From positions 1 through 64,000 of the forward strand of contig OY783212.1 of assembly GCA_963678705.1 (NCBI GenBank): DNA of 64,000 nucleotides, written 5' to 3'. This stretch comes from Panorpa germanica. Taxonomy: Eukaryota; Arthropoda; Insecta; Mecoptera; Panorpidae. A model generated the notes under the pieces. The model saw only the letters and a list, made by a program, of their open reading frames with translations, was not told the origin of the DNA and ran no database searches. Positions 52,300-63,714 of this stretch are shown in pieces. Both the position numbers and the translations under genes were made by a program. Position 1 is the stretch's first letter, and each line of letters begins with the position of its first letter.

Positions 52300-53309
52300 T
52301 CAGTGAATTCCCTTTGGGTCATCGTTCATCATAAGCTTGTCTATTGGAGTTGAGAAGGTGGCATTCTTGTTCCATGGGTGATCAATCGTTTTTCCGGAAA
52401 CACCAGGAATGTTCTTTTCACGCCGATAATGATAGTACACAGTTTCAGGATGGGAATTGTACAATGGATACTTCAGGAAAAGCTGAAAAAAAAGGAATCA
52501 TGAGAATCATCATCAGAAAAATTCAAATGTTCAACTGTTTTTTAATAAGTAAGTAAATAAACAATATTATTGGATAATAACAATTAAAAATTTATTCAGT
52601 TTATTGAATATAATCGGATAACCGAAGAATGTCACCAGATATAATTGAATTAGTTGGAAGGCATCAAATCAAATTTTTTTTTAGATTTTTAAGAAAATTG
52701 AACATACCTCAGGCAGTTCATCACCAAAAATCTTTTGCTTCCATTTTTCCGCTTTCGCTTTATTTTCAGGATTTTCCGGGAGCCCCATGTAATCGTATGA
52801 AACATGATAAGTAGAACAATATGTATCTGGAGGAATTTCTCGCGGTTTCACCATCGTTTCAGAGGTCTCCTTCAACAACTCCTGCCATAAGAATGTCTGC
52901 AACAGCTTACGCCGACGACCTGTTCAACAAAATTTATAATTTTCGTATCAGTTATTCAGTTATCTAATTAAATAAATATCTGGGACCCTCATTCAATCGG
53001 GGAAATTGTGACTAGATAAAATTGAGTTTTCCTACCAATTGGATTTAATTGTGGCGGAGGATTCAGGTAAGAATCCTTCATACAGGACGCGACGTTAGGA
53101 TCTCCAGGTTTGCAAGAACCATCGCGTAAAGTCCATCTACGGCTGTCTCCTTTGTATTTTTCTTCCCAGCATTCATCTGGTTCTACAGGGTCTACTGGAG
53201 GTCCCGGGGGAGCAACGTAACAAGACACCGGCACACATTTTTCCTCCTTTGGCTTTTCATGATCTGTTTCCTCATTTTCTTTTGAATCTCTTTTAGACTC
53301 AGCTTCCAT
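52300..53309 (-). CDS. Complete three-exon gene, possible axonemal or sperm protein
   Basis: Exon 1 is 53036-53309, exon 2 is 52708-52919 and exon 3 is 52300-52482, all on the minus strand with GT-AG borders and matching phases, giving 222 residues from ATG to TGA. The N-terminus is charged (Lys/Glu-rich). A Cys/Pro-rich part follows (SCYVAPPGPPVDPVEPDECW, GSCKPGDPNVASC), then LNPIGRRRKLLQTFLWQELL. The C-terminal half has PREIPPDTYCSTYHVSYDYM, KYPLYNSHPETVYYHYRR and HPWNKNATFSTPID. There is no signal peptide, membrane span or zinc finger. Repeated short Tyr/Pro motifs and a FSTPID ending resemble small microtubule inner proteins of cilia and sperm tails, but I cannot name an orthologue. The gene is intact by all visible criteria. 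The + strand just upstream has a separate candidate exon, so a shared promoter is possible. Confidence 0.8.
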
Positions 53310-53866
53310 TATAATTTAAAAATATAGGATTAAGAATAAATGCACGTTTCACAACACATCGAAATAAATATTAAGTCTTTTGTTTTTGTGCTTTAATTAA
53401 TAAGATTATCGATCAAACATAATATAACAAATGAATGCTCGATTTGACAAGGACAAGACGACCAGGACAACGTTAGTTATTTGGTGCTCCCCAAGGCTCA
53501 AAATAATTTAACTTTATCTGACTTTATCCAATATTAGAAACAATTAGAAATAAGAGTTACTAAGATGTATATTATTTAAATGATGTTCATTAACAGATGA
53601 AATTAGTACAAAAACGAAGATCGTTACAGAAGTGTTCAATCTAGATAATCATTTCATATTCATCATGACTTTATGATCCTATGGTTTAAATCTTAGTTCA
53701 ACTGAATTAGTATGAATCTATGCTAACATTAAGTATGCCATCTATTAAGACTATCCATAACAAATTACTTTGTCTCAAAAATTACAACGGAGCTAAACCA
53801 ATTGCCTTCGTATGTTCAGTTTGTTTCAAGTTATCGTATTTATTTTCTTTTCAATTTGTTTTACAG

Positions 53867-53993
53867 ATTAAGAATTGGAAGGGTAAAATCTAGGTCTTAC
53901 TACATCAGGAGTCTCAGTAGTGGTACCAAGCCTTGCGAAAATAATAAAGGTCACTGCATGTCTGTCGAAGAAACTATATGCAAGAAAGAGAAG
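53867..53993 (+). CDS. Candidate internal exon, unknown
   Basis: Between a TTTTACAG acceptor and a GTAACA donor the + strand reads LRIGRVKSRSYYIRSLSSGT followed by KPCENNKGHCMSVEETICKK. It ends in phase 0. Cysteine spacing hints at a small disulphide-rich or metal-binding protein, but no family is recognised. A possible partner exon lies at 56957. Confidence 0.35.
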
Positions 53994-55483
53994 GTAACAT
54001 TTTTATACTCTGTGACTCTATTTAATTTTTTTTCAAATATCTTAGTGGTGATGTAGTAGTACATATTCACAAATTTATTGTTTAGCTAACGTTTAATGGA
54101 AGTAATTTTGTGTAAGAAATATAACCAGGAAGCAGTCACTTGTATAAAACGATTTTTAAATGTTTAATGAGAAATTACCTCATTAAGTAGCAATGGTTCC
54201 AAACCATAATAGTAGAAATCTGTAGAAAGGCAACAAAAAATGTTGTTAAACCTATGTTAAAAATACTTGTCAACAAAAATAGATGGCACTAGATGTTATT
54301 CGCAACGAAATTATCTCGGACATGTGTTTTTGATGTAGTTCCAACAAAATGGCTGCGGTTTAATCTGTTGTTTTGTATTCGTCGCATTTTTAATTGTTTA
54401 GATGGTAATAAATATTGTTTATAATGAGTTAACGAGTTTATTTATGTAATATAAATGTTTATCTATTAATAGAATATATTTTTTTGTGGATTACGATTAG
54501 ATTTTTTGTACAATTGGTTCGTGATATTTGAAGGTTATTATGTGTGATTATTTTTAATTTTCGGGTATTTTAAAGAATAAGCATTCAGTAATTTTGTGAA
54601 TATTGTATAGAGTTATATTTTTTTAATCTGATACATACTTGTGACGCATATTTTAAAGTGTTTTTTTTTTGTATCTTTGCTCCAGAAGGCAGTAAAGGTG
54701 CTTTGAAAGCGGAGGTTCTTCACAGGAATTGTTCCAAAGGTCTGTGACAAATTATGATACTTATTTTTATGGTCGTTACCCTTTTTAGCAATCTATTACC
54801 ACTTCTATTGCGTTTCCCCAGTTTTTTAATTACTAGTTTAGTTAGTAATTACTAGTACTGATTGTTTGTTCACTTAATTTTGGCCCTGTTTGCATCTAAA
54901 CGCGATGAACACTCCTTTTGTGTGTTGCATTTGAACTTCTTTGTGAACAACTCCGCTGCTTATTAAGTTTACGATTACATAAGTACATAATCAATTTAAT
55001 TTGATAACAACCAAACCCAGAAAATATAACTTTGGTGTCTTCTTTGTGTGTTTAAGAAATGTTATTTCACATATAGCGTTATAATATTGCTATTAGAAAC
55101 ATTGAACTACCTTATCATGATTTATAGAGTTTAAATCTTGCGTGAATAGATAGATGATGACAGATTCCCTATCCCTTAATATGTCCCTTCTATTTATAGT
55201 CCATTTTTGTTTTCCGTGTTAAACGATTGTAAAGTATCTGTAGCATTTTAGAAGAAAATAACTTCAGGCAAAATTAATTATTATATATTTCTGTTCTATG
55301 CCTATCCGTTCCCCGGGCTGTATTTTAAGTCTGTTATGTATTGCATGTATTTGGATTTGTGAAAATAATATTGAATAGTCTAACGCTGCTCTTACACTGG
55401 TATCGATTACTTGTGACTCCGCCTTTTTCAGTACGGTAATTGGGATGTTCGCATTAGCATTCTTTATCATAAGATGAAGATTT
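53994..55483. other. Mostly non-coding; one possible small exon
   Basis: At 54279-54293 there is an ATAGATGGCACTAG motif (see findings). At about 54686-54739 a segment after CTCCAG reads GSKGALKAEVLHRNCSK before GTCTG and might be an exon. The sequence at 54955-55025 resembles 62430-62500, a short dispersed repeat. Confidence 0.3.
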
Positions 55484-55659
55484 TTTAATGTTTATCAATA
55501 CATTCCTGTTGTGATATAATCACAGACGTAAGAACTGATGATTATTTCACAACAGTGGTATATTGATAAACAAAGTAGAAACTTCAGTTCATTTTATGGT
55601 GTATTGATAAACAAAGTAGAAACTTCAGTTCATTTTATGGTGTATTGATAAACATTAAA
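55484..55659. mobile_element. MITE, family with TTTAATGTTTATCAATACA ends (copy 1)
   Basis: The left end at 55484 (TTTAATGTTTATCAATA) is the exact complement of the right end at 55643-55659. Inside, 55490-55573 is nearly palindromic. A 41-bp unit (55558-55598, 55599-55639) is duplicated in tandem and includes a copy of the inner end sequence. A second member lies at 56335-56551. Confidence 0.8.
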
Positions 55660-56334
55660 GTACTAATGCATCTACACTCTACTGATATAGTAGCAAATGT
55701 TAGAGAGACCTTATATAATTTGTCTAGCTTACGTCTGTGTATTTTCAATAGACTGTCTTATAATTTAGCCAGATGTAAAATGTATATTTGAGTGATTTAT
55801 TCTAACAGTTTGTTGTGTTCTTAAGTGGGGTGAAATGAATATTATAATAAACCTCTGTGCATAACATGTCTGTTAATATACTACTGTATGTATTTCTTAC
55901 GTCTGGATATCAAAGTGCCGTGAGGAGATGTACTTCATGTCGCATAGATCACAACAATGTTGGATCATGCATCTACGTAAATGACGTGAGCAGTGTAAAT
56001 GACATCATTGCGTTTATTATTTGATATGGGCGAAACTGTGAGAGGTAAAAGCAATACAGGGCTGACATTAGAGTACAAATATACAGTTATGTATGTACAG
56101 TTATCGTAAATATTAAAGGTCATCTCGTGAAACAGTTTACTAATGCGAAACAACTCTAATAGTCCTACTCCAAAATATAGCCATCGTCGCATGTAGTAGA
56201 CTACAGTGTGAGACCGACCTTAAGCTGTTCTCACACTGCAACCGACTATTTGCAATGCAGACTCTTCTTTCAGTAAGGTGTATTTCAGTTGTTACGCATT
56301 AGTACACTTTACTATGAGATGAATCTTTTACTTA

Positions 56335-56551
56335 AATGTTTATCAATACATCACTGTACTGTAGCTAATAAAAATGTGTCCAATCCAAATCCACTGTTGT
56401 CCGCTCACGTTATGTACGAAGTTGTATGTTTTCAAGAATGCTCCGATATATTCGTCTGCGAGTAGAACGTAATGCGGTACTTTGATATACGTACGAATGA
56501 AATACATATTTCTACGGTACTTCATACTTCAGTGGTGTATTGATAAACATT
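56335..56551. mobile_element. MITE, same family (copy 2)
   Basis: Ends of 22 bp are inverted copies with one mismatch (AATGTTTATCAATACATCAC at the left). The 217-bp element has an interior unlike copy 1 except near the ends, and it has no coding capacity. Confidence 0.8.
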
Positions 56552-56956
56552 AAAATAGAAACTGCTCTCGTAATTAATGTACTTATGCTCGTAATTAATG
56601 TACTTATAAACCTACTGAAATATTGTAGGTTTCAACTACACGGTTCCAGTGTGAGAGCCTCCTTATTCTAACTAGCTATTTCTATTGCTTTTATGCCAGA
56701 TGAAACAGATATTTTAGAATAATGAATCATTTATAATATATGATTCATACTATGTTCATTTTATAATATAATATATTTGATTCACCCCACACTCAATAGT
56801 AGATACTATCAGCATGTCAAAAAGTAATGAAACATTTACTCAATATGTTTGTGTCAGTCAATATTTTTTCAATGAAAAATATTAAGACTAGCTACTGACA
56901 AAAACTTCGAATAGGAAATAGAACACATGTTGATTAGAATTTTTTTTTAATTTCAG

Positions 56957-57020
56957 TGGACTGACATCGGAATCTTCGTTGTTTCTTCGGAACATTGAAA
57001 TATACAAGTTTCTAAATAAA
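56957..57020 (+). CDS. Candidate terminal exon with poly(A) signal
   Basis: After a T-rich tract and TTTCAG, two frames are open: WTDIGIFVVSSEH then stop, and GLTSESSLFLRNIEIYKF to a later stop. AATAAA follows at 57015-57020. In phase 0 it would fit behind the candidate exon at 53867. The order of exons is conjecture. Confidence 0.3.
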
Positions 57021-57803
57021 TAAAGTTTAGTTTATAAATGTTTGTATATGCCTATGTATATAATATATATAAAAAAAAATGAATATAAAAAATATGTATA
57101 GAATAAATAAAATGAAATAAATTTTATATCTTTTATTTAACAAAACGTACTATGGTAGGGTGATACAAGTTCTTACTGATTCTATTCTAGTATGTTATAC
57201 TCTGCTACAAAATATCTAATCCTATTCAAGTATGTACTCATACAAGATATCCAGCTTGTTAAATTTAAGAAGTACGTTTTTTAAGCACGTTGTGTGTGGC
57301 CCCACCCACGTCTGCTCGTCCACACCCTTACTCCTATACTTTGGTTTATCAAGTGCGAGACATACAACGACTTCGAGTTTTAACAAAAATTTATACTGCC
57401 ATCTATGATGAATAAAAGTAAACTCTAGAACTGTTTTATTTTTACACAAATAATTTTAAATATTCTATTACTATATACTATTACTAAATTAAAAAAAAAT
57501 TATAGGATTAAAAATTAAGCCTTTAATAAATATATTTACATATAATTACAATCTAAATATTATATTTATGTTATATATTACAATAAATTATTATTAAATT
57601 ACAATATTATCTTCATTTTAAAGAACCAAACGATGTCGCATAATCACCTTTCGCCCCCAAAAGAAATGTCTGTAACAATGAAAACTATAAATAAGACTGA
57701 TCATATACGGAGCACCCCATATTTAACAATGTAACAAGGACCAAATATTAATATAATTTTTTGTATTTACCTTTGAGCTTTCCTCAAATATGTTGATACA
57801 CCG

Positions 57804-57946
57804 TTAGAAGTCCTTCTGTTGATGGTGTTCATCTAAGTTCGTAATTTTATTCTGCTCTTGGAGATCCCACTCGTTCTGTCGATTATCAAATAGCTTCCGA
57901 TCTATAAGTCTCCTATAATAATTCCCCATTGTCATTTCTGCCATTT
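57804..57946 (-). CDS. Candidate exon, unknown family
   Basis: On the minus strand, after an ATTTTCAG acceptor at 57947-57949, the frame reads MAEMTMGNYYRRLIDRKLFD then NRQNEWDLQEQNKITNLDEH to a stop at 57804, 46 codons from that ATG. The amphipathic, charged composition is unlike AT-rich noise. The ATG follows the acceptor by one base, so this could be the first coding exon of a short protein or the last of a longer one. Not recognised. Confidence 0.4.
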
Positions 57947-58823
57947 CTGAAAATATAAAATAAAACAAAATGAGAACATAAGAATATGAGATTTGGTTAT
58001 AGTCTGTGCAGTATTAAATATACAACAAGAAAATCTTTTAGTTAACTTAAAACTATAGATGTTATTAAATCAACATGAACTGTTAAGAGAACTCATGTTT
58101 TTAATTAAATCTTGCTTTGCCACGCACTATTTTACACATAACATAACCTATCTCTAAATGCTTTAGTTTCTAAGATCTATCTCAACCTATCCGTCAAGAG
58201 TACATTAGAAATGATTAATTTATACTGTCAATATACCTGTTATTATTATTAGACCTTATGAAGCTCGTACTTGGAAATCATATTTACGTAATCAGACATC
58301 TCGCCATCATGGTCAATTTGTTATCCTCTATCATCCTGTGACATAATACCTGTGACATGTTATCCACTTTTTATGTCCAACTTCTCCAGCTGTATGATTC
58401 TATCCAGTAGTTTTAAAATACCTATACAAAATGAAAGCAAATTGTATCTTTTAAATATCTCTAGCTTCAGTTTATTACAGCTTCCTTACCTCCGTAATAA
58501 TGTAGGTATCTCTAGGATATATATCTAGACCTGGATTATAATATCAAGAACCTTCATTGCACATCATTTAAAATTTTTAAGGTTATATCTGAATGACAGC
58601 TCCATAACAACTTCAATTGAAATATTTATTTATATAACTCATAATTATTATAAACAAGTTATGTTTGTCATGTTATGTTTTTGTATCTTGTTTATTATGA
58701 ATACTAACCTTAACACCTAAGTATAAATTTATTGATCAAACGGAGTGAACAAAACACTGCGTCGATTTTTGTATGTTTATTGTTTAGAATTATTTGCGAT
58801 TTTTTTCTTATATAATAAAAGAT

Positions 58824-59062
58824 ATGGATAAACCACAATTAATTGGTCACATTGAAAAATCTTTGCCTTATACGATATTTGAAACTAAATGGATACCTTG
58901 TTCAGCAAAATTTGTTGTACTGGGTAACCTACCTAAAGGTACTGGTATCTGTCAAATTTATGAACTGAATGGAGGAAATTTACAATGTTTAAAACAATTT
59001 GAGAGAAAAAAAGCGTTCAAGTGTGCTACTTTCGGTGCTTCAAGTCCGCAAAAGAAATGCCT
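58824..59062 (+). CDS. DNAAF10: DNAAF10 / WDR92 (Monad), first coding exon
   Basis: ATG at 58824 opens MDKPQLIGHIEKSLPYTIFE, then TKWIPCSAKFVVLGNLPKGT and GICQIYELNGG, ending KCATFGASSPQKKCL. This matches the N-terminus of WDR92/DNAAF10 (human has the phrases PCSAKFV and CGTFGATS in the same places). The protein is a seven-blade WD40 factor that works with R2TP/prefoldin-like chaperones to pre-assemble axonemal dynein arms in the cytoplasm. The exon covers the first blade only, and ends in phase 2 at CT followed by GTAACA. No later exon was found in the remaining 5 kb. The last 19 nt and the donor sit in the left arm of a palindrome. Confidence 0.9.
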
Positions 59063-59169
59063 GTAACAATATAAATAATAATGTTATACAAATGTATATA
59101 TATATAAATCTGTATATACATTTGTATAACATTATTATTTATGTTGTTACAGGCATTTCTTTTGCGGAC
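59044..59169. repeat. 126-bp near-perfect palindrome at a splice donor
   Basis: 59044-59100 pairs with 59112-59169 with one clear mismatch and a loop of about 11 nt. The left arm contains the end of DNAAF10 exon 1 and its splice donor; the right arm is its complement and presents GTTGTTACAG. A diverged third copy of the arm core (AAAAGAAATG.CTGTAACAA) is at 57659-57678. Confidence 0.92.
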
Positions 59170-59900
59170 GAAATATAAATTTTATAACTAAATATATCTG
59201 TCTTACACAATCAGTCAGGTTCTCATCTACTACTGCTCAGAGTTTGACTTCCACGCGGACGTTGTTCTGCTAACGAGTAGATCCTGAAAATAAAAGTCAT
59301 ATGAAATCATCTACGAGTATATGGCACTAACTAGTAACTATCGTTTAAATGTTTTACTAAAATTAATAAACACAAACAGCAAACATTACTTTTTACTCAT
59401 ATTTAAGAAATTTACCTTTTAATTTGATTTGTCATCAGGAAGGTTTTCTGCATAAATCTTTATCTAGCAAACATCTATGAAGCTCCACCTCGTTGTAACA
59501 ACTCCAGTCCCTAAAACAATAAAGGAATACACAATCAGTAGCCCTGCCCTATCCTATTATATACTCGTATAGTAGGTATAGTAATAGTAACATAGACAAT
59601 AATATTATCTAAAACTTTTATTAATACATTTTTGTAGTAACTTTTATGTACTACAAATATGTTACAAGCAAAAATAAATCTCAAATGTGTTTATGAATGC
59701 TTATGTGTATTACAGTGGTACAGTCTGTTAATTACATCACTTAATTTAAGATTTATATTTGCTTATATCTCTTATTATAAAAGTTAAAACAAAAAGAAAT
59801 TATTAAAGTTATAGATAATATATATTGATATAAATATATATCTACAAAGTTATTTGTTGCAGTAATACTTTTCAAGATAAACAAAAAACTGATCACACTC

Positions 59901-60281
59901 AATTATTAATTGTACATATTACATTATAAACAAATATATAAAAAAAAACATGAATAAAGAATTAACTTTTAACTCAGTTATTTGTTATTAACAAAAGTAA
60001 CAGGCATTACAAATATTTCAATATGTATAAATATTAATTAATGAATAAAAAATGCGTGACAACTAAATCTTTAATAAGGTAATTTAATAAAAAAAATAGT
60101 TAATTCACATGGAATAATATCTAAAGACACTCGTACATACAATTTTTTAAATTATTTCACAATAGCTCTCATAGATGACGCTGTTATAAAATATATTTTG
60201 CTGTATAATACGTTCCTCAAATCTTAGTCCAGGAATTCCCTAGCCATACGTCATCGCCGATCTATCGTAACTTTGACTATA
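59901..60281. repeat. Segmental duplicate, unoccupied copy
   Basis: This 381-bp block matches 62562-62741 joined to 63496-63714, ending in the shared phrase CGTCATCGCCGATCTATCGT. At 60071-60074 it has an intact TTAA where the other copy carries a 754-bp insertion. Confidence 0.88.
60071..60074. other. Unoccupied TTAA target site
   Basis: The single TTAA in the duplicate block corresponds to the two TTAA copies around the 754-bp element at 62742-63495, and shows the pre-insertion state. Confidence 0.85.
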
Positions 60282-61229
60282 TAAACTTTTTATTGTAATT
60301 CTTACAATTAAGAAGTTCAAAGAAAAACACAACCTTAACCTAAGTGATTTAATGAACCAGACTTGACAGCGTGTGTTCCTTAAAGCACTTACAAGATTAA
60401 AAGAATAACAACATCAAAATACAAGATAAACAAAACACTGATAACACCCTTATCTTCAAACAGACGACAGAATGGGGCGCCTCATTTTCCTGCCACCACA
60501 TCAGTAGATTTTACTCGACCAAGTTTTGCCGGTCTGGTATTTCAATATAAATTATCGCTTCGTTAGATCAGTGTCAGTAAATTCACATTTTTTGACATCG
60601 ATAGATTTTCTTTTATTGCATCTACATATCAATTGTACAGGAATAAGAAAGTGTCTTGACAATGACAACTAGCCTGAACAATTTATGTTAGCTACGTTTT
60701 TCTTTTACACACTTTTATAACGCAAATAAAATGACATTTCGTCTTGTTACATCTAATTTACGTAAAAAGACTTCAAAATCAATTTAAAAGAAATAAATGT
60801 TGGCGAGTAAAATCTACGATAAAATTAATAAAATAACTTGTCACTTACCAGGTGATGAATATGGTGATGGATAAAACTTCAGCCAACAAATCACCCGAAG
60901 CATCTTCCTTGAAACCTGGAACAAAGAAAAGAAAATTGAAAATATGTCTCATGATTCGTTGACTAATAAAACTATTTGGAGCACAACCTAATGAGATAAT
61001 GACTAAGATAATTGACTTTTATTGACATTGTTTATATACATTTAATAAAGTTGATTACCCACCCAATCAATCAATATCAATTCACCTTGAAATAACATAT
61101 TCATAAACATGGAAAAAAAATTAATTGCAATTCACGAAAAGTCAATATTCTACTTATAAATTATCTGCAACAATCTTATAGTAACCTCTTAATGCATCTT
61201 AAACAATATTTATTACACCTTAAACAATT
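60282..61229. other. Spacer
   Basis: Apart from the candidate exon noted at 60849-60915 I see nothing. A GC-richer patch at 60465-60540 has no convincing frame. Confidence 0.3.
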
Positions 61230-61528
61230 AAACACAAAAAACTAAAGCACGTTTTCACTACATTTGCTATCTTCTGTCAAAACTATACGCCATTATTAAT
61301 TTTTTATATATGAATCTTGGGGCCATCTATGATTCCTTGTTGTAGCTTTAAGATAAATTAAGTATGAACTGCGAAAAATGTGGTGATTTTCAGAGCCATC
61401 TTTTATTCACAACCAGTATTTTTACAACAAGTGCTTCATAGCAATTTTCTAAACCAATTCCAGTGTTCTACATTTTAGGTGCAAATTATTGCTTCATATA
61501 TTAATGAGGTAAATTGATTTTTAAAATG
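61230..61528. repeat. Dispersed ~300-bp repeat, right copy
   Basis: Reverse complement of the sequence at 27718-28022 (about 85 % by eye). On the minus strand it keeps GATGGCTCTGAAAATCACCA and the ATAGATGGCC motif. It lies about 210 bp from the right copy of the 0.6-kb MITE, whereas the left copies are 3.5 kb apart. Confidence 0.7.
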
Positions 61529-61740
61529 AAAAACTTTTTCATAGTAATTTTCTAAACCGTAGAAGAAGTCACATAAAGAAGCCTACATCTACTACAAGAA
61601 AGAGAGAGAGTAGGGACTAGTAGAAATAAATTTTTAGAGTTTAAAAATAAACAAATGATAAATGACTCTGAGCTAACTGATCAAGTTTTAGCAAATGACG
61701 ATTTGGGTGAGCTTCTATCAAAGGTCACTCCTTCAGCAAT
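61529..61740 (+). other. Short open segment interrupted by the MITE
   Basis: After TTTTTAG at about 61637 the + strand reads INDSELTDQVLANDDLGELL and KVTPSAMG, then runs into the MITE at 61741. It may be a fragment of a gene or transposon that the MITE split. Family unknown. Confidence 0.3.
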
Positions 61741-62354
61741 GGGCTTGTGTCCTATGTCTTAATTGCTATAAAAGTGTACTGTATATTGAAAAAGTGGTTT
61801 ACTAGAACCTCAAATATTCAACTCCTTATATGTTAAGAGATATTAACAATTAAAAAAGTCATTTTGTCTCTTTAATTATTAAAAGGATTCAACGTTGTAC
61901 ACATTCCAAGTGACATCACAATCCTTGTGTAAGGTTGCCAACCTTACAGCTCATAAATCTCTACTATATGTATTTATATATCAAAATATCAAATATTATT
62001 TACAGCTATTTCAAGGAAACAATAAAATTCCAATATTATGTCTGCCTTAGGAGGGTTAAATAAAATAAAAACTTATTATTCTTTGATTTGACTTGATTGT
62101 TTGACTACCAACAGCTACAAAAAATTACCACAGCACTGACCTACTCAACAAATAACTGACGTTAAAATGCATTTCACGTCATACAAATATGGCCGACCAT
62201 TTCTAGCGCTAAAACTACAATTCAAATTTTTAATTGCTATATCTCCGTCAATATTTAGATATTTAATAAAAAAAACACGCCAATATACAATTATTAACAT
62301 CAATTTCAAACAACAATTGAAAAATCGACCACTTAAAAATGAGGACACAAGTCC
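61741..62354. mobile_element. 614-bp MITE, right copy (inverted)
   Basis: Starts GGGCTTGTGTCCT and ends AGGACACAAGTCC. It is the inverted, diverged copy of 23607-24200. Including neighbouring bases the ends extend to AATGGGCTTGTGTCCT. The two overlapping open frames inside it are chance frames of the repeat. Confidence 0.82.
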
Positions 62355-62561
62355 ATTAAAGAGGACTTATTAGTAATTGTTATTTTACACCGTTCCAGCA
62401 CTGTGCCGTCACCTCACACATGTGAACTACACCGCTGCTTCCTAAGTTTTATTATTATAAGTGTATAATCAATTTAATTGAGATAACAATCTAACAAGGA
62501 ACTAAATACGAAGACACAGCAGTCTTACGTCAAACATAATTGCTTTGAGCTATTGTGCCAT
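62355..62561. repeat. Short dispersed repeat
   Basis: Around 62430-62500 the sequence (ACCGCTGCTTCCTAAG...) resembles 54955-55025 and, inverted, parts of 49500-49560. Its class is unknown. Confidence 0.4.
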
Positions 62562-63714
62562 CATTAATAATTGTGCATATTACATTATAAACAATTATAT
62601 AAAAAAAACATAAATAAAAAATTAACTTTTAACTCAGTTATTTGTTATTTACAAAAATGCAAAAAAATTTGCATTGCAAATATTTCAATATGTATAAATA
62701 TTAATTAAAGGATAAGAATTGCGTGACAACTAAATCTTTAAGGAGGTACAGGACGTACCGTCAATACTAAAAGTTTATCTCTCGGTAATACGAAATGCAA
62801 AATACGAAATACCATGAGGGACGAGCAAATATTGAGACTGTACCTTTGAAAATGAATTTTTCAATTCCCTATAAAACTGCTTTTTGCTTGTTCAAATGAT
62901 TTTTTTATGCATATAATAGTTTAATAAATTAAAAATTACCTATAATTAATATCAAATTTATATTAATTCAATTTAAATTCAAATTAAATATTTTGAAAAA
63001 GGAATAATAAATTTGGCAACGCGTTAAATTTACGTGTGTTGACGCATGCGTGATTTGGTTTTTTTACCAATAAATTGTTATATTTTATATAACATTTATT
63101 CCGATTTTCAATTTCCCGTTCAAATTGGCATTTGCAACGTTGCCGGCTTATAACCTACATTTACTGTTTCTTAAAGGTTTTATTTAAATATTTTCGTATA
63201 TAGTTATCCTTTTGATAATTTTCCTTTTGCAATAGTTACAGAAAAGATTCTTCTATATACACTTAGTTTTTGAAAGCCGTGTCACCATTTTTTTTATAGT
63301 TAAAAGTTATATTATGTGGTGAAATTGAGCTAAAAATTATGATTTGTATGGAAAATGACTATTTTTAATCATGTATAAAAAGAAAACTATGAACCCTGGG
63401 TCTAAAATTTTGAGACAGCATGTATTTTAACTATTTGTATTGACCCTCCAAATTTCACAACGTTTTCATCATTTACGTTAACGTCCTGTACCTCCTTAAT
63501 AAGTTTATTTAGTAAAAAATATTTAATTTCAATATAAATAATTTCTAAACATATTCGTACATATAGTTTTTTAAAATTATTTCACAATAGCTCTCATACA
63601 TGATGCTGTTATAAAATATAATTTGCTGTATAATTAGAAAAATACGTTCATCAAATCTAAGTCCAGGCATTTCCTAGGCATACGTCATCGCCGATCTATC
63701 GTAACTTTGACTAT
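62562..63714. repeat. Segmental duplicate, occupied copy
   Basis: The pieces 62562-62741 and 63496-63714 together match 59901-60281. They are split by the piggyBac-like MITE. Confidence 0.88.
62742..63495. mobile_element. 754-bp piggyBac-like MITE in TTAA
   Basis: Perfect 15-bp ends GGAGGTACAGGACGT (62742-62756) and its complement (63481-63495) are flanked on both sides by TTAA (62738-62741, 63496-63499). The sister copy at 60071 has one TTAA and no insertion. A TTAA duplication is the mark of piggyBac-type integration, though Sola3 elements also use TTAA. There is no transposase; it depends on one in trans. Confidence 0.93.

Larger units (their letters stand above)
59416..60915 (-). other. 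Possible minus-strand spliced transcript
   Basis: Minus-strand blocks with good splice borders occur at 60849-60915 (FKEDASGDLLAEVLSITIFI, ending in a donor GTAAGT) and 59416-59510 (DWSCYNEVELHRCLLDKDLC, stop at 59435-59437). Their phases join to one frame with about 45 residues. A further acceptor-bounded block ends at 59283. The chain is short and without a start codon, so it may be a non-coding RNA or chance. Confidence 0.25.

Noticed and set aside
57222..57449. 75-codon minus-strand open frame near the ATAGATGG motif
   Set aside because: No family resemblance and AT-rich flanks; the GC-richer core may be regulatory instead.
62145..62373. Two overlapping open frames, one on each strand
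   Set aside because: Both lie inside the 614-bp MITE and mirror one another; the left MITE copy does not keep them intact.
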